From: Phytobacter palmae
Lineage (GTDB): Bacteria > Pseudomonadota > Gammaproteobacteria > Enterobacterales > Enterobacteriaceae
Length of the DNA: 64,000 nt
NCBI GenBank assembly: GCA_900112785.1
Contig: FONB01000007.1
Location: forward strand, 248,001 to 312,000
Reading direction: 5' to 3'
The notes under the pieces are model-generated. The model was not told where the DNA came from. It worked only from the letters and a program-made list of their open reading frames with translations, and ran no database searches. The position numbers and the translations under genes are program-made. Numbering within the stretch: the stretch's first letter is position 1; every line of letters starts with the position of its first letter. Below are positions 21,049 to 31,293 of this stretch, piece after piece.

Positions 21049-22188
21049 ATGATGAAATCCAAAACGAAATTGATACCATTATTGGTGTCCATGAGCTTGA
21101 TGAGTGGCTGCACAGTCTTTCCCGGTAGCAATATGTCAACAACGGGAAAAGATGTGATTAAACAACAAGACGCCGATTTTGATTTAGACCGCATGGTGAA
21201 TGTTTATCCATTGACGCCACGTCTGGTTGAACAATTACGTCCGCGACCGAATGTCGCCCAGCCGAATATGTCGCTGGACCAGGAAATCTCAAACTATCAA
21301 TATCGCGTTGGCCCAGGTGATGTGCTTAGCGTCACCGTCTGGGACCACCCTGAACTGACTACACCCGCGGGCCAGTACCGTAGTTCAAGTGACACCGGTA
21401 ACTGGGTACAGCCCGACGGCACCATGTTCTATCCCTACATTGGCAAAGTACATGTTGTGGGTAAAACCCTTGGCGAAATTCGCAGTGATATTACCAGCCG
21501 CTTAGCGACGTACATCGCGGACCCGCAGGTGGACGTTAATATCGCCGCTTTCCGTTCGCAGAAAGCCTATGTCTCCGGACAGGTCAACAAATCAGGTCAG
21601 CAGGCTATCACTAACGTTCCGCTGACAGTGCTGGATGCAATCAATGCCGCGGGCGGGCTTACCGATGCCGCTGACTGGCGCAACGTAGTGCTGACTCATA
21701 ATGGCAAGGAACAGCGTATCTCTCTGCAGGCGCTGATGCAGAACGGCGATTTGAGCCAAAACCGTCTGCTCTATCCGGGTGATATTCTTTTCGTACCGCG
21801 TAATGACGATCTGAAAGTCTTCGTGATGGGTGAAGTTAAAAAACAGAGCACCCTCAAAATGGACTTCAGTGGTATGACGCTGACCGAAGCGCTGGGTCAG
21901 GCCGAGGGCATCGATCTGACAACCTCCAACGCCAGCGGCATCTTCGTGATTCGTCCGCTCAAAGGCGAGAACGGTCGCGGCGGCAAGATTGCCAATATTT
22001 ATCAGCTTGATATGTCCGATGCGACATCGCTGGTGATGGCAACCGAATTCCGTCTCCAGCCGTATGACGTGGTGTATGTGACGACCGCCCCGGTTGCTCG
22101 CTGGAACCGTCTCATCAATCAGTTGCTGCCAACCATCAGTGGCGTTCGCTACATGACGGATACGGCGCGCGACATTCACACCTGGTGA
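21049..22188 (+). CDS. wza: Wza, outer-membrane polysaccharide export lipoprotein
   Basis: A 379-residue octameric outer-membrane channel for colanic acid, the same length as in E. coli. Signal peptide ends at a lipobox (LMSGC) with acylated Cys21. The PES motif region ([14 protein letters not shown]) and SLBB ligand-binding domains follow; the C-terminal ~35 residues form the amphipathic helix of the outer-membrane alpha-barrel. It docks onto Wzc. First gene of the RfaH/Rcs-controlled operon, 6 nt upstream of wzb. Confidence 0.98.
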   Translation: MMKSKTKLIPLLVSMSLMSGCTVFPGSNMSTTGKDVIKQQDADFDLDRMVNVYPLTPRLVEQLRPRPNVAQPNMSLDQEISNYQYRVGPGDVLSVTVWDHPELTTPAGQYRSSSDTGNWVQPDGTMFYPYIGKVHVVGKTLGEIRSDITSRLATYIADPQVDVNIAAFRSQKAYVSGQVNKSGQQAITNVPLTVLDAINAAGGLTDAADWRNVVLTHNGKEQRISLQALMQNGDLSQNRLLYPGDILFVPRNDDLKVFVMGEVKKQSTLKMDFSGMTLTEALGQAEGIDLTTSNASGIFVIRPLKGENGRGGKIANIYQLDMSDATSLVMATEFRLQPYDVVYVTTAPVARWNRLINQLLPTISGVRYMTDTARDIHTW

Positions 22189-22194
22189 TAGGCG

Positions 22195-22638
22195 ATGTTT
22201 AACAAAATTCTGGTGGTGTGTGTGGGGAACATTTGTCGTTCCCCCACGGCGGAGCGGCTACTGAAAAAGTACCAGCCCGCATTAACGGTAGAGTCAGCCG
22301 GTCTGGGGGCGCTGGTCGGTAAAAGCGCGGATGCAGAGGCAACCCGCGTGGCAGCAGAAAATAATCTGTCCCTTGAAGGGCATTGCGCCCGGCAGATTTC
22401 CGGAAAAATGTGCCGTGATTACGACCTGATTCTGGTCATGGAAAAACGGCATATCGCCGCATTGTGCGAAATCGCGCCGGAAATGCGCGGCAAAGTGATG
22501 CTGTTTGGTCACTGGGACAATGAACGTGAAATTCCCGATCCGTATCGCAAAAGCCGCGACGCCTTTGAGGCCGTTTACACCTTACTTGACCAGTCTGCCC
22601 GCCAGTGGGCGCAGGCACTGAACGCTCAGCAGGGATAA
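22195..22638 (+). CDS. wzb: Wzb, low-molecular-weight protein tyrosine phosphatase
   Basis: A 147-residue cytoplasmic LMW-PTP. The catalytic loop C-X5-R is Cys9 to Arg15 (CVGNICR), followed by Ser16, and the general acid Asp115 sits in the DPYRKS motif. It dephosphorylates the tyrosine tail of Wzc; cycling of that phosphorylation is needed for polymer assembly. Two bases separate it from wzc. Confidence 0.98.
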   Translation: MFNKILVVCVGNICRSPTAERLLKKYQPALTVESAGLGALVGKSADAEATRVAAENNLSLEGHCARQISGKMCRDYDLILVMEKRHIAALCEIAPEMRGKVMLFGHWDNEREIPDPYRKSRDAFEAVYTLLDQSARQWAQALNAQQG

Positions 22639-22640
22639 CA

Positions 22641-24803
22641 ATGACAGAGAAAACACACCATTCCGCCGCGCCGACGGTGGGAAATGATGAAATCGATGTA
22701 GGGCGATTAATCGGTACAGTCGTCGAGGCTCGCTGGTGGGTGCTGGGGATAACCGGCTTATTTGCCGTGGCCGCTATCATTTACTGCCTGTTTGCCACGC
22801 CAATCTACAGTGCGGATGCGCTGGTACAGATAGAGCAGAATACCGGTAATTCCCTGGTGCAGGATATCGGTTCGGCGCTGGCTAACAAACCGCCCGCGTC
22901 GGAAGCGGAAATTCAGTTGATTCAGTCAAGGCTGGTGCTGGGTAAAACCGTCGATGATTTAAATCTGGATATTGCCGTGACCAAAAACACCTTTCCGGTT
23001 TTTGGCGCAGGCTGGGACAGATTGATGGGGCGGCAGAATGATACGGTTAAAGTCACGACCTTCACCCTCCCCAAAGAGATGAAGGATCAGGTCTTTACCC
23101 TTACGGTGCTGGGGCCGAAACAGTACTCTCTGACCAGCGACGGGGGATTCAGCGCTCGTGGCGAAGTGGGGCAGCCGTTAAGCAAAGACGGCGTGACCAT
23201 GCTGGTGAGCGCGATTCAGGCGGCGAACGACAGCGAATTCACCGTAACGAAATTCTCGACGCTCGGGATGATCAATAACCTGCAAAACAATCTGAGCGTA
23301 ACCGAGAACGGTAAAGATACCGGTGTCTTGAGTCTCACCTATATCGGCGAAGATCGCGATCAGATCCGCGATATTCTTAACAGTATTACCCGCAACTACC
23401 TGCAACAGAACGTTGAGCGTAAATCCGAGGAAGCGGCGAAAAGCCTGGAGTTCCTTAATAAACAGCTGCCGGAAGTTCGCGCCAAACTGGACGTGGCCGA
23501 AAACAAACTCAACACCTATCGTCAGCAGCAAGACTCCGTGGACCTGCCGCTGGAAGCGAAGTCGGTGCTCGACTCCATGGTTAACATCGATGCGCAGCTC
23601 AATGAACTGACCTTTAAAGAGGCGGAGATTTCCAAGCTGTACACCAAAGCGCATCCGGCTTATCGCACACTGCTGGAAAAACGCAAAGCGCTGGAAGATG
23701 AAAAAGCCAAACTCAACAGCCGCGTGACGGCGATGCCAAAAACGCAGCAGGAGATTGTCCGTCTGACGCGCGATGTAGAGTCTGGTCAGCAGGTATATAT
23801 GCAGTTGCTCAATAAACAGCAAGAGCTGCGTATTACCGAGGCCAGTACTGTTGGGGATGTTCGCATTGTCGATGCTGCCATTACTCAGCCTGGCGTACTG
23901 AAACCGAAAAAAGCGCTGATTATTCTGGGCAGCGTTATCCTGGGGTTGATCCTCTCTGTTGTCGTGGTTCTTCTGCGTTCACTCTTCAATCGTGGTATCG
24001 AAAGCCCGCAGGCGCTGGAAGAGCAGGGGATCAGCGTTTATGCCAGCATTCCGCTGTCGGAGTGGCAAAAAGCGCGCGATACGGTCAAAACCGTCAAGGG
24101 CAACAAGCGTTACAAACAGCGTCAGTTGCTGGCGGTGGGTAACCCCGCGGATCTGGCGATTGAAGCGGTACGCAGCCTGCGCACCAGCCTCCATTTCGCC
24201 ATGATGCAGGCGCCCAATAATGTGCTGATGATGACCGGGGTCAGCCCGTCGATTGGTAAAACGTTTGTCTGCGCCAACCTGGCGGCGGTCATTAGCCAGA
24301 CCAACAAACGCGTACTGATGATCGACTGCGACATGCGTAAAGGCTACACCCATGAACTGCTCGGTACCGATAACGTTAATGGTCTGTCAGACATTCTGGT
24401 TGGCAAGGGCAGTATTGAAAACTGTGCCAAAAAGACTTCCATAGCGAACTTTGATCTGGTGCCGCGCGGGCAGATCCCGCCGAACCCGTCCGAACTATTG
24501 ATGAGCGAGCGATTCACGCAGTTGCTGGACTGGGCGAGTAAACACTATGACCTGGTGCTGATTGATACCCCGCCAATCCTTGCGGTGACGGATGCGGCGA
24601 TCGTGGGGCGTCACGCGGGGACCACGCTTATGGTCGCGCGTTACGCGGTCAACACGGTGAAAGAGGTCCAGACCAGTCTGAGCCGCTTTACGCAAAACGG
24701 TATTCAGGTTAAAGGCGTCATCCTGAACTCCATTTTCCGCCGCGCGACTGGCTATCAGGATTACGGCTATTACGAATATGAATACAAATCTGATAGCAAA
24801 TAA
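22641..24803 (+). CDS. wzc: Wzc, tyrosine autokinase and polysaccharide co-polymerase
   Basis: A 720-residue inner-membrane PCP-2a protein. Start is ATG 22641 (MTEKTHHSAAP), giving the E. coli length. Layout: Wzz-type N-terminal domain with TM1 near residue 35, a periplasmic coiled-coil region, TM2 near 430-450, then a cytoplasmic BY-kinase. Walker A ends with Lys540-Thr541, Walker A' is VLMIDCDM and Walker B is LVLIDTPP. The C-terminal tyrosine cluster has Tyr at 705, 708, 710, 711, 713 and 715. Works with Wza and Wzb in colanic acid polymerisation and export. Confidence 0.98.
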   Translation: MTEKTHHSAAPTVGNDEIDVGRLIGTVVEARWWVLGITGLFAVAAIIYCLFATPIYSADALVQIEQNTGNSLVQDIGSALANKPPASEAEIQLIQSRLVLGKTVDDLNLDIAVTKNTFPVFGAGWDRLMGRQNDTVKVTTFTLPKEMKDQVFTLTVLGPKQYSLTSDGGFSARGEVGQPLSKDGVTMLVSAIQAANDSEFTVTKFSTLGMINNLQNNLSVTENGKDTGVLSLTYIGEDRDQIRDILNSITRNYLQQNVERKSEEAAKSLEFLNKQLPEVRAKLDVAENKLNTYRQQQDSVDLPLEAKSVLDSMVNIDAQLNELTFKEAEISKLYTKAHPAYRTLLEKRKALEDEKAKLNSRVTAMPKTQQEIVRLTRDVESGQQVYMQLLNKQQELRITEASTVGDVRIVDAAITQPGVLKPKKALIILGSVILGLILSVVVVLLRSLFNRGIESPQALEEQGISVYASIPLSEWQKARDTVKTVKGNKRYKQRQLLAVGNPADLAIEAVRSLRTSLHFAMMQAPNNVLMMTGVSPSIGKTFVCANLAAVISQTNKRVLMIDCDMRKGYTHELLGTDNVNGLSDILVGKGSIENCAKKTSIANFDLVPRGQIPPNPSELLMSERFTQLLDWASKHYDLVLIDTPPILAVTDAAIVGRHAGTTLMVARYAVNTVKEVQTSLSRFTQNGIQVKGVILNSIFRRATGYQDYGYYEYEYKSDSK

Positions 24804-24810
24804 CGTTTAA

Positions 24811-24920
24811 CCCTCACTCCGTTCCTCTCCCCACCGGGGAGAGGGGGAAACAGTGCAGTCCTTTGCAAATAGGGCGCCGGCCACTCCTTCGCCCCTCGGG
24901 GGAGGGAGAGGCTGAGGGGA
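24811..24920. repeat. Palindromic intergenic repeat, copy 1 (wzc-wcaA)
   Basis: A GC-rich imperfect nested palindrome bounded by CCCTCACTCC and GCTGAGGGGA, with internal hairpins such as CTCCCC...GGGGAG and CCCCTCGGGGGAGGG. It fills the gap between wzc and wcaA. Related elements recur at 36983-37031 and 39946-40049. Confidence 0.7.
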
Positions 24921-24943
24921 ATATTGATCAATCGGGGAAAAAA

Positions 24944-25786
24944 ATGACCACAGAACGTCCGTTAATCTCGATTTATATGCCGACATGGAACCGCCAACAA
25001 TTGGCTATCCGTGCCATCAAATCGGTACTACGCCAGGATTACACCCACTGGGAATTGATCATTGTTGACGACTGTTCGACGGCCTTTGAGCAACTTCAGG
25101 GTTATGTGGCCGAATTAAATGATCCGCGTGTGACTTATACCCGTAACGCTTTTAATTCCGGCGCCTGCGCGGTGCGCAACCAGGCGATCATGCAGGCGAA
25201 AGGCGAGTTTATTACCGGTATCGATGACGATGATGAATGGACGCCGGATCGCCTGTCGGTATTTCTGGAACATAAGCACCATCTGGTATCACGGGCTTTT
25301 CTCTATGCCAACGACTATGTCTGTCAGGGCGAAGTCTATTCACAACCGGCCAGCTTACCGCTTTACCCAAAATCGCCCTTTTCCCGCAAGTTGTTCTACA
25401 AACGCAACATTGTGGGCAATCAGGTATTCAGCTGGTCCTGGCGCTTTAAGGAGTGCCTGTTCGATACGCAACTAAAAGCGGCACAGGACTACGACATCTT
25501 TTTGCGCATGGTGGAGCAGTATGGCGAGCCGTGGAAAATTGAAAAGGCGACGCAAATTCTGCACATCAATCACGGTGAGATGCAGATTACCTCGTCGCCG
25601 AAAAAATTCTCTGGCTACTTCCACTTCTACCGGAAACATAAAGCCAAATTTGACCGTGCCAGCAAGAAATATCAGCTGTTCACGTTGTATCAGATCCGCA
25701 ATAAGCGCATGAACTGGCGCACGCTGCTGACGCTGTTTTCGGTGCGCAATGGCAAGCGTCTGGCTGATGGTCTGCGAGGGAAATGA
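24944..25786 (+). CDS. wcaA: WcaA, colanic acid glycosyltransferase (GT2)
   Basis: A 280-residue GT-A family 2 transferase. Chosen start is the ATG at 24944 (MTTERPLISIYMPTWNR), giving the E. coli-like length; a TTG further upstream lies in the intergenic repeat. Nucleotide-sugar-binding DDCST and the metal-binding acidic run GIDDDDEW (about residues 84-91) are visible. Its exact sugar step in colanic acid assembly is not certain. The stop overlaps the wcaB start (ATGA). Confidence 0.94.
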   Translation: MTTERPLISIYMPTWNRQQLAIRAIKSVLRQDYTHWELIIVDDCSTAFEQLQGYVAELNDPRVTYTRNAFNSGACAVRNQAIMQAKGEFITGIDDDDEWTPDRLSVFLEHKHHLVSRAFLYANDYVCQGEVYSQPASLPLYPKSPFSRKLFYKRNIVGNQVFSWSWRFKECLFDTQLKAAQDYDIFLRMVEQYGEPWKIEKATQILHINHGEMQITSSPKKFSGYFHFYRKHKAKFDRASKKYQLFTLYQIRNKRMNWRTLLTLFSVRNGKRLADGLRGK

Positions 25787-26277
25787 TGCGACTGGAAGAT
25801 TTTCGCGCTAATCAGTGGAGCTTGCGCCCGTGTTGCATGGTTGCGGCCTATCGCGTCGCCCATTTTTGCTCGGTATGGCGCAAGAAAAATGTGCTCAACA
25901 ATCTGTGGGCGGCGCCTGTGCTGTTAGTTTACCGCTTTATGACGGAATGTCTGTTTGGCTATGAGATTCAGGCCGCGGCGACCATTGGCCGCCGTTTCAC
26001 CATTCATCATGGCTACGCTGTGGTTATTAATAAGAATGTGGTGGCGGGCGATGATTTCACCATTCGCCATGGCGTGACCATTGGCAATCGTGGCGCAGAC
26101 AATCTGGCCTGTCCGGTTATCGGCAACAATGTTGAACTGGGGGCCAACGTGGTCTTGCTGGGTGATATCACCATTGGCAATAACGTCATGGTCGGCGCAG
26201 GCAGCGTTGTGCTCGACAGCGTGCCGGATAATGCGCTGGTAGTGGGTGAAAAAGCGCGGGTGAAAGCAATCAAATGA
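25783..26277 (+). CDS. wcaB: WcaB, colanic acid O-acetyltransferase
   Basis: A 164-residue left-handed beta-helix (hexapeptide repeat) acetyltransferase of the serine acetyltransferase type. Repeats such as IGRRFTIHHGYAVVINKNV and IGNNVMVGAGSVVLD are clear, and the catalytic-type His lies in FTIHHG. It is one of two O-acetyltransferases in the operon. Overlaps wcaA and wcaC by 4 nt each. Confidence 0.95.
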   Translation: MMRLEDFRANQWSLRPCCMVAAYRVAHFCSVWRKKNVLNNLWAAPVLLVYRFMTECLFGYEIQAAATIGRRFTIHHGYAVVINKNVVAGDDFTIRHGVTIGNRGADNLACPVIGNNVELGANVVLLGDITIGNNVMVGAGSVVLDSVPDNALVVGEKARVKAIK

Positions 26278-27491
26278 ACATATTACAATTTAACGTTCGC
26301 CTCGCCGAAGGTGGCGCGGCAGGTGTCGCGCTCGATTTACACCAGCGGGCGCTGCAGCAGGGTATGCACTCACGCTTTGTCTATGGCTACGGTAAAGGCG
26401 GCAAGAAAAGCGTCAGCCATGACCAGTATCCCAACGTGATTAAACAGACGCCGCGTCTGACCTCTATGGCAAATCTGGCGCTGTTTCGCCTGTTTAATCG
26501 GGATGTCTTTGGCAATCTCAATAATCTCTATCACAGCGTCAGCCGCACCAAAGGGTCGGTGGTGTTGCACTTTCACGTGATGCACAGCTACTGGCTGAAC
26601 CTGAATGACGTGGTGGCGTTTTGCCAGAAACTGAAAGCGCATAAGCCTGACGTGACCTTTGTCTGGACATTGCATGATCACTGGAGCGTCACCGGGCGCT
26701 GCGCGTTTACCGATGGCTGTGAAGGCTGGAAACAGGGATGCAAAAAGTGCCCGACGCTGGCGAACTATCCACCGGTTAACGTGGATCGCGCGCATCAGTT
26801 GGTGGGTGAGAAACGCCGTTTATTTAACGAGATGATGGCGCTCGGCTGTCAGTTTATTTCACCCAGTCAGCATGTGGCGGAGGCATTCAACAGCCTGTAC
26901 GGCGCGGGTCGTTGCCGCATTATCAATAATGGTATTGATGTGGCGACCGAAGCCATTCTGGCGGATTTGTCCCCCGTTACTGTCACCCAGGGGCGACCGA
27001 AAATCGCCGTGGTGGCCCACGATTTACGCTATGACGGTAAGACCAGTCAACAACTTGTTCGTGATGTGATGGCGCTGGGCGAGCGAGTTGAGCTGCATAC
27101 CTTCGGCAAGTTTTCTCCCTTTGAGGGGCCAAACGTAGTGAACCACGGTTTTCTGACCGATAAGCGTCAGTTAATGAGCGAACTCAACCAGATGGATGCG
27201 CTGCTCTTTACCTCACGCGTGGATAATTACCCGTTGATTCTGTGTGAAGCGCTCTCCATCGGCGTACCGGTTATTGCTACGCACAGCGATGCAGCACGTG
27301 AAGTTCTGGAGAAGTCGGGCGGCAAGACCTTTAGCGAAGCGGAGGTTATGCCACTGGTGCAACTTCACAAAGCCGATATCGCGCAGGCCGTATTCGGGAC
27401 ATCGCTGGAGGCGTTTCGGGCGCGCAGCCGTCGTGCATATAGTGGGCAACAGATGCTGGAGGAATATGTCTCATTCTATCAGGGTCTGTAG
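26274..27491 (+). CDS. wcaC: WcaC, colanic acid glycosyltransferase (GT4)
   Basis: A 405-residue GT-B retaining transferase with the C-terminal donor-site motif DNYPLILCEALSIGVPV, keeping the usual Glu at the ninth position. A four-cysteine segment (CAFTDGC...GCKKCP, about residues 143-160) is common in this GT4 subgroup and may bind metal. The start overlaps wcaB; the 3' end overlaps wcaD by 26 nt. Confidence 0.95.
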   Translation: MNILQFNVRLAEGGAAGVALDLHQRALQQGMHSRFVYGYGKGGKKSVSHDQYPNVIKQTPRLTSMANLALFRLFNRDVFGNLNNLYHSVSRTKGSVVLHFHVMHSYWLNLNDVVAFCQKLKAHKPDVTFVWTLHDHWSVTGRCAFTDGCEGWKQGCKKCPTLANYPPVNVDRAHQLVGEKRRLFNEMMALGCQFISPSQHVAEAFNSLYGAGRCRIINNGIDVATEAILADLSPVTVTQGRPKIAVVAHDLRYDGKTSQQLVRDVMALGERVELHTFGKFSPFEGPNVVNHGFLTDKRQLMSELNQMDALLFTSRVDNYPLILCEALSIGVPVIATHSDAAREVLEKSGGKTFSEAEVMPLVQLHKADIAQAVFGTSLEAFRARSRRAYSGQQMLEEYVSFYQGL

Positions 27492-28686
27492 TTATCTCTT
27501 GCTGCCGCTGATTTACCTGCTGGTTAACGTGAAGATTTTCCAGCTCGGCGAAAGCTTTCCGATAACCATCGTTACATTCTTACCGCTATTGCTGCTGCTC
27601 TATGTGGACAAAATCAATCTGAAAAAGTTGATGATTGCCCTGGGCACCGGTGCCGGACTGACGCTGTTTAACTACATATTTGGTCAGTCACTCAACGCCA
27701 GTAAGTATGTCACGTCAACCATGCTGTTTGTTTATATCGTTATCATCATCGGCATGGTGTGGAGCATTCGCTTCAAAACGGTTTCACCACATAACTACCG
27801 TAAAATACTTCGCTTCTTCTATGTGGTGGTTGCTTTGGTGGTGATGCTGGCGGCGGCGGAAATGGCGCAAATTATTCTCTCTGGCGGCAGCAGCCTCATG
27901 GAGATAATTTCGAAATATCTGATTTACAGTAACAGCTATGTACTGAATTTTATCAAATTTGGTGGTAAGAGGACTACCGCGCTCTATTTCGAACCGGCAT
28001 TCTTCGCTCTGGCATTAATCTCAATTTGGCTCAGCATCAAACAGTTTGGTATCAAAACGCCGAAGACAGATGCTATGATTCTGACAGGGATTGTTCTGTC
28101 GGGATCGTTTTCAGGGGTAATGACATTTATCCTTTTTTATCTACTGGAATGGGCATTTCAGTATTTAAACAAGGAAGCGATACGCAAGAAATTGCCGCTG
28201 GCCATTATTTCCCTGGCGGTATTTGTTGTCGGGGTGGTGTTCGCCTTTCCTTATATTGCGGAACGTCTCGGTGATTTAGGAACAGAAGGCTCCTCCTCTT
28301 ATTATCGCATTATCGGACCGCTGGCGATGGTGGGATATTCCCTGACAAACATTGATGGTGTTGTAAGATTTGGCTCACTTTACGAATATGTTGCATCATT
28401 CGGAATCTTTAACGGTGCAGATGTCGGTAAAACCATAGACAATGGCTTGTATCTGTTAATTATCTATTTTTCATGGTTTGCCGTATTACTGACCGGTTGG
28501 TATTTGTTCAAAGTTGCAAGAATGACTGTCAATGCGTTTGGTAATAATCAGAATTTTCGTGTTCAGCTTTATCTGTTCGCTCCTATATCGTGGTTTTTTA
28601 CGGGGTCGATCTTTAGTCCTGAATACGCATTTTTAATTGTTTGCCCGTTTATTTTCCGCAAAGCGTTAAATATTTCGAGCATATGA
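27466..28686 (+). CDS. wcaD: WcaD, colanic acid polymerase (Wzy-type)
   Basis: A 406-residue polytopic inner-membrane protein, about ten hydrophobic helices, resembling E. coli WcaD throughout (for example [20 protein letters not shown]). It is the presumed Wzy that joins repeat units in the periplasm. The start ATG at 27466 lies inside wcaC and is preceded by CTGGAGGAAT, a good ribosome binding site; a longer open frame upstream is only out-of-frame wcaC sequence. Confidence 0.94.
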   Translation: MSHSIRVCSYLLLPLIYLLVNVKIFQLGESFPITIVTFLPLLLLLYVDKINLKKLMIALGTGAGLTLFNYIFGQSLNASKYVTSTMLFVYIVIIIGMVWSIRFKTVSPHNYRKILRFFYVVVALVVMLAAAEMAQIILSGGSSLMEIISKYLIYSNSYVLNFIKFGGKRTTALYFEPAFFALALISIWLSIKQFGIKTPKTDAMILTGIVLSGSFSGVMTFILFYLLEWAFQYLNKEAIRKKLPLAIISLAVFVVGVVFAFPYIAERLGDLGTEGSSSYYRIIGPLAMVGYSLTNIDGVVRFGSLYEYVASFGIFNGADVGKTIDNGLYLLIIYFSWFAVLLTGWYLFKVARMTVNAFGNNQNFRVQLYLFAPISWFFTGSIFSPEYAFLIVCPFIFRKALNISSI

Positions 28687-28699
28687 CGAGGTGGGTCAC

Positions 28700-29446
28700 A
28701 TGTTACTAAGCGTTATTACTGTTGCGTTTCGTAATTATGAAGGCGTGATGAAAACCTGGAAATCGCTGGCCCATCTGGCGCAGGCGCAGGATATCGCATT
28801 CGAATGGATTGTTGTGGACGGCGGCTCTGCTGACGGCACCGCAGAGTTTCTGGAAAATCTCAACGGCCAGTACCACTTACGTTACGTTAGCGAGAAAGAT
28901 AACGGCATCTATGATGCGATGAATAAAGGCATCAGTATGGCCAATGGCCGCTTCGCGTTATTCCTCAATTCAGGTGATATCCTCCATCCGGAAAGCGTTG
29001 AAGTTATCCGCCAGCTGGCGCAAGAACGTGACAATGCAATGTACATTGGCGATGCATTATTAGATTTTGGCGATGGCACGAAAATACGCCGTAGCGCGAA
29101 ACGCGGCTGGTATATTTATCACAGCTTACCTGCCAGCCATCAGGCAATATTCTTTCCGATGAGCGGCCTGAAAACCTACCCCTACGATTTACAATATAAA
29201 GTCTCTTCCGATTACGCGCTGGCAGCCAGAATGTTCAAAGCAGGTTTTCGCTTTAAACGCCTGCACGGTCTGGTATCCGAATTTTCAATGGGTGGCGTGT
29301 CTACGTCGAATAACCTTGAATTATGTCGGGATGCTCGCAACGTCCAACGAAAAATATTACATGTGCCGGGGTTCTGGGCGGAATTATCGTATCTGTTACG
29401 CCTGCGTACTACCGGCAAAGCGAAAGCCTTATATAACAAAGCGTAA
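28700..29446 (+). CDS. wcaE: WcaE, colanic acid glycosyltransferase (GT2)
   Basis: A 248-residue GT2 enzyme. The ATG at 28700 ([12 protein letters not shown]) is chosen because it gives the E. coli length and follows GAGGTGG at good spacing; a GTG nine bases earlier is less likely. [10 protein letters not shown] is the nucleotide-binding motif and [10 protein letters not shown] replaces the usual DxD region. The next gene is 146 nt away. Confidence 0.94.
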   Translation: MLLSVITVAFRNYEGVMKTWKSLAHLAQAQDIAFEWIVVDGGSADGTAEFLENLNGQYHLRYVSEKDNGIYDAMNKGISMANGRFALFLNSGDILHPESVEVIRQLAQERDNAMYIGDALLDFGDGTKIRRSAKRGWYIYHSLPASHQAIFFPMSGLKTYPYDLQYKVSSDYALAARMFKAGFRFKRLHGLVSEFSMGGVSTSNNLELCRDARNVQRKILHVPGFWAELSYLLRLRTTGKAKALYNKA

Positions 29447-29505
29447 TGTGAACGCCCTGAATAATTCTGGTCACGGGAAGACAGCAACTCAGAGAATTCC
29501 GGTGA

Positions 29506-29521
29506 GCTTAGTTAACTAAGC
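29506..29521. other. Perfect 16-nt palindrome in the wcaE-wcaF gap
   Basis: GCTTAGTTAACTAAGC is fully self-complementary. It could be a dimeric protein site or a small stem in the transcript; no known consensus fits. Confidence 0.4.
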
Positions 29522-29592
29522 GATGCGGATGAACGAATGCGGTCAACGCAACAGCGGCCTGAAGAATAAAGGGCAACGTATAAGGAAACACG

Positions 29593-30141
29593 ATGCAAGA
29601 CTTACAAGGATTCTCCGTGCCGAAAGGCTTTCGGGGCGGGAGTGCTATTAAGGTTCAATTGTGGTGGGCGGTGCAGTCAACATTATTTGCCTGGTCGCCA
29701 CAAATTATGTATCGCTGGCGTGCCTTTCTGCTGCGTTTATTCGGTGCAAAAATCGGAAAAAACGTAGTGATTCGTCCGTCGGTGAAAATAACGTATCCAT
29801 GGAAATTAACGCTTGGTGATTATAGCTGGGTTGGCGATGACGCTGTTTTATATACCCTGGGCGATATCTCAATCGGCGCTAATTCTGTGATTTCACAGAA
29901 ATGTTATTTGTGTACCGGCAGTCACGATTTTATGAGCGCGCACTTTGATATTACCGCGTCGCCCATCGTGATTGGCGATAAATGCTGGCTGGCAACGGAT
30001 GTCTTTGTTGCTCCCGGCGTGCGTATTGGTGACGGAACGGTTGTCGGTGCGCGCAGCAGTGTTTTTAAGTCGCTTCCGGCAAATGCAGTTTGCCGTGGCA
30101 ACCCCGCAGTGGTAACGCGCGAACGCGTAAAAACTGAATAA
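29593..30141 (+). CDS. wcaF: WcaF, colanic acid O-acetyltransferase
   Basis: A 182-residue hexapeptide-repeat acetyltransferase, the same length as in E. coli. The catalytic-type His is in CTGSHDF, and the beta-helix repeats IGANSVISQKCYL and IGDGTVVGARSSV are clear. It likely O-acetylates a fucose of the repeat unit. Preceded by a good site, TATAAGGAAACACG. Confidence 0.96.
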   Translation: MQDLQGFSVPKGFRGGSAIKVQLWWAVQSTLFAWSPQIMYRWRAFLLRLFGAKIGKNVVIRPSVKITYPWKLTLGDYSWVGDDAVLYTLGDISIGANSVISQKCYLCTGSHDFMSAHFDITASPIVIGDKCWLATDVFVAPGVRIGDGTVVGARSSVFKSLPANAVCRGNPAVVTRERVKTE

Positions 30142-30169
30142 CTTCTGATAAGTAATAGAGGAATAAAAT

Positions 30170-31291
30170 ATGTCTAAAGTCGCTCTCATCACCGGCGTTA
30201 CCGGGCAAGATGGCTCTTATCTGGCAGAACTGCTTCTGGAAAAGGGTTATGAAGTTCATGGCATTAAGCGTCGTGCCTCTTCATTCAATACTGAGCGTGT
30301 GGACCATATTTATCAGGATCCGCACACCAGCAACCCGAAATTCCACCTGCACTACGGCGATCTGACGGATACCTCAAACCTGACCCGTATTCTGCAGGAA
30401 GTGCAGCCGGATGAGGTTTATAACCTTGGGGCGATGAGCCACGTAGCGGTCTCCTTTGAATCGCCGGAATATACCGCAGATGTGGATGCGATGGGCACAT
30501 TGCGTCTGCTGGAAGCCATCCGCTTCCTCGGCCTTGAAAAGAAAACGCGTTTTTACCAGGCCTCTACCTCTGAGCTCTATGGTCTGGTTCAGGAGATCCC
30601 GCAGAAAGAGACCACACCGTTCTACCCGCGCTCCCCGTATGCTGTGGCAAAACTGTACGCTTACTGGATCACCGTTAACTACCGTGAATCCTATGGCATG
30701 TACGCCTGCAACGGCATTCTGTTTAACCACGAGTCTCCGCGCCGTGGTGAAACCTTCGTAACCCGCAAAATTACCCGCGCTATTGCCAACATCGCTCAGG
30801 GCCTCGAATCTTGCCTCTATCTGGGCAACATGGACTCTCTGCGCGACTGGGGTCATGCGAAAGATTACGTGAAGATGCAATGGATGATGCTGCAGCAGGA
30901 CCATCCGGAAGACTTCGTTATCGCCACCGGTGTGCAGTATTCCGTGCGTCAGTTTGTGGAAATGGCGGCAGCGCAACTGGGTATCAAACTGCGCTTTGAA
31001 GGCAAGGGTGTGGAAGAGAAGGGGATTGTTGTCTCCGTCACCGGCCATGACGCTCCTGGCGTGAAACCGGGTGATGTAATCGTTGCCGTTGACCCGCGTT
31101 ATTTCCGTCCGGCGGAAGTGGAAACCCTGCTCGGTGACCCGACCAAAGCGCACGAAAAACTGGGCTGGAAACCGGAAACCACGCTGCAGGAGATGGTCTC
31201 TGAGATGGTAGCCAAAGATCTTGAAGCGGCGAAAAAACATTCGCTGTTGAAAGCTCACGGTTACGAGGTTGCCATCGCTCTGGAGTCCTGA
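30170..31291 (+). CDS. gmd: GDP-mannose 4,6-dehydratase
   Basis: A 373-residue short-chain dehydrogenase that converts GDP-D-mannose to GDP-4-keto-6-deoxymannose, first step to GDP-L-fucose. The NADP-binding motif [12 protein letters not shown] is at the N-terminus; the catalytic Thr-Glu pair is in ASTSELYG and the Tyr-Lys pair in [11 protein letters not shown]. The C-terminus has the expected GDP-sugar region. fcl follows after 2 nt. Confidence 0.99.
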   Translation: MSKVALITGVTGQDGSYLAELLLEKGYEVHGIKRRASSFNTERVDHIYQDPHTSNPKFHLHYGDLTDTSNLTRILQEVQPDEVYNLGAMSHVAVSFESPEYTADVDAMGTLRLLEAIRFLGLEKKTRFYQASTSELYGLVQEIPQKETTPFYPRSPYAVAKLYAYWITVNYRESYGMYACNGILFNHESPRRGETFVTRKITRAIANIAQGLESCLYLGNMDSLRDWGHAKDYVKMQWMMLQQDHPEDFVIATGVQYSVRQFVEMAAAQLGIKLRFEGKGVEEKGIVVSVTGHDAPGVKPGDVIVAVDPRYFRPAEVETLLGDPTKAHEKLGWKPETTLQEMVSEMVAKDLEAAKKHSLLKAHGYEVAIALES

Positions 31292-31293
31292 GA

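Noticed and set aside
24811-24920. The wzc-wcaA palindrome as a Rho-independent terminator
   Set aside because: No T tract follows, and related copies occur in two further gaps of the same operon, so a repeat family explains it better.
27244-27465. N-terminal extension of wcaD within wcaC
   Set aside because: The sequence is out-of-frame wcaC; a strong ribosome site precedes the ATG at 27466.
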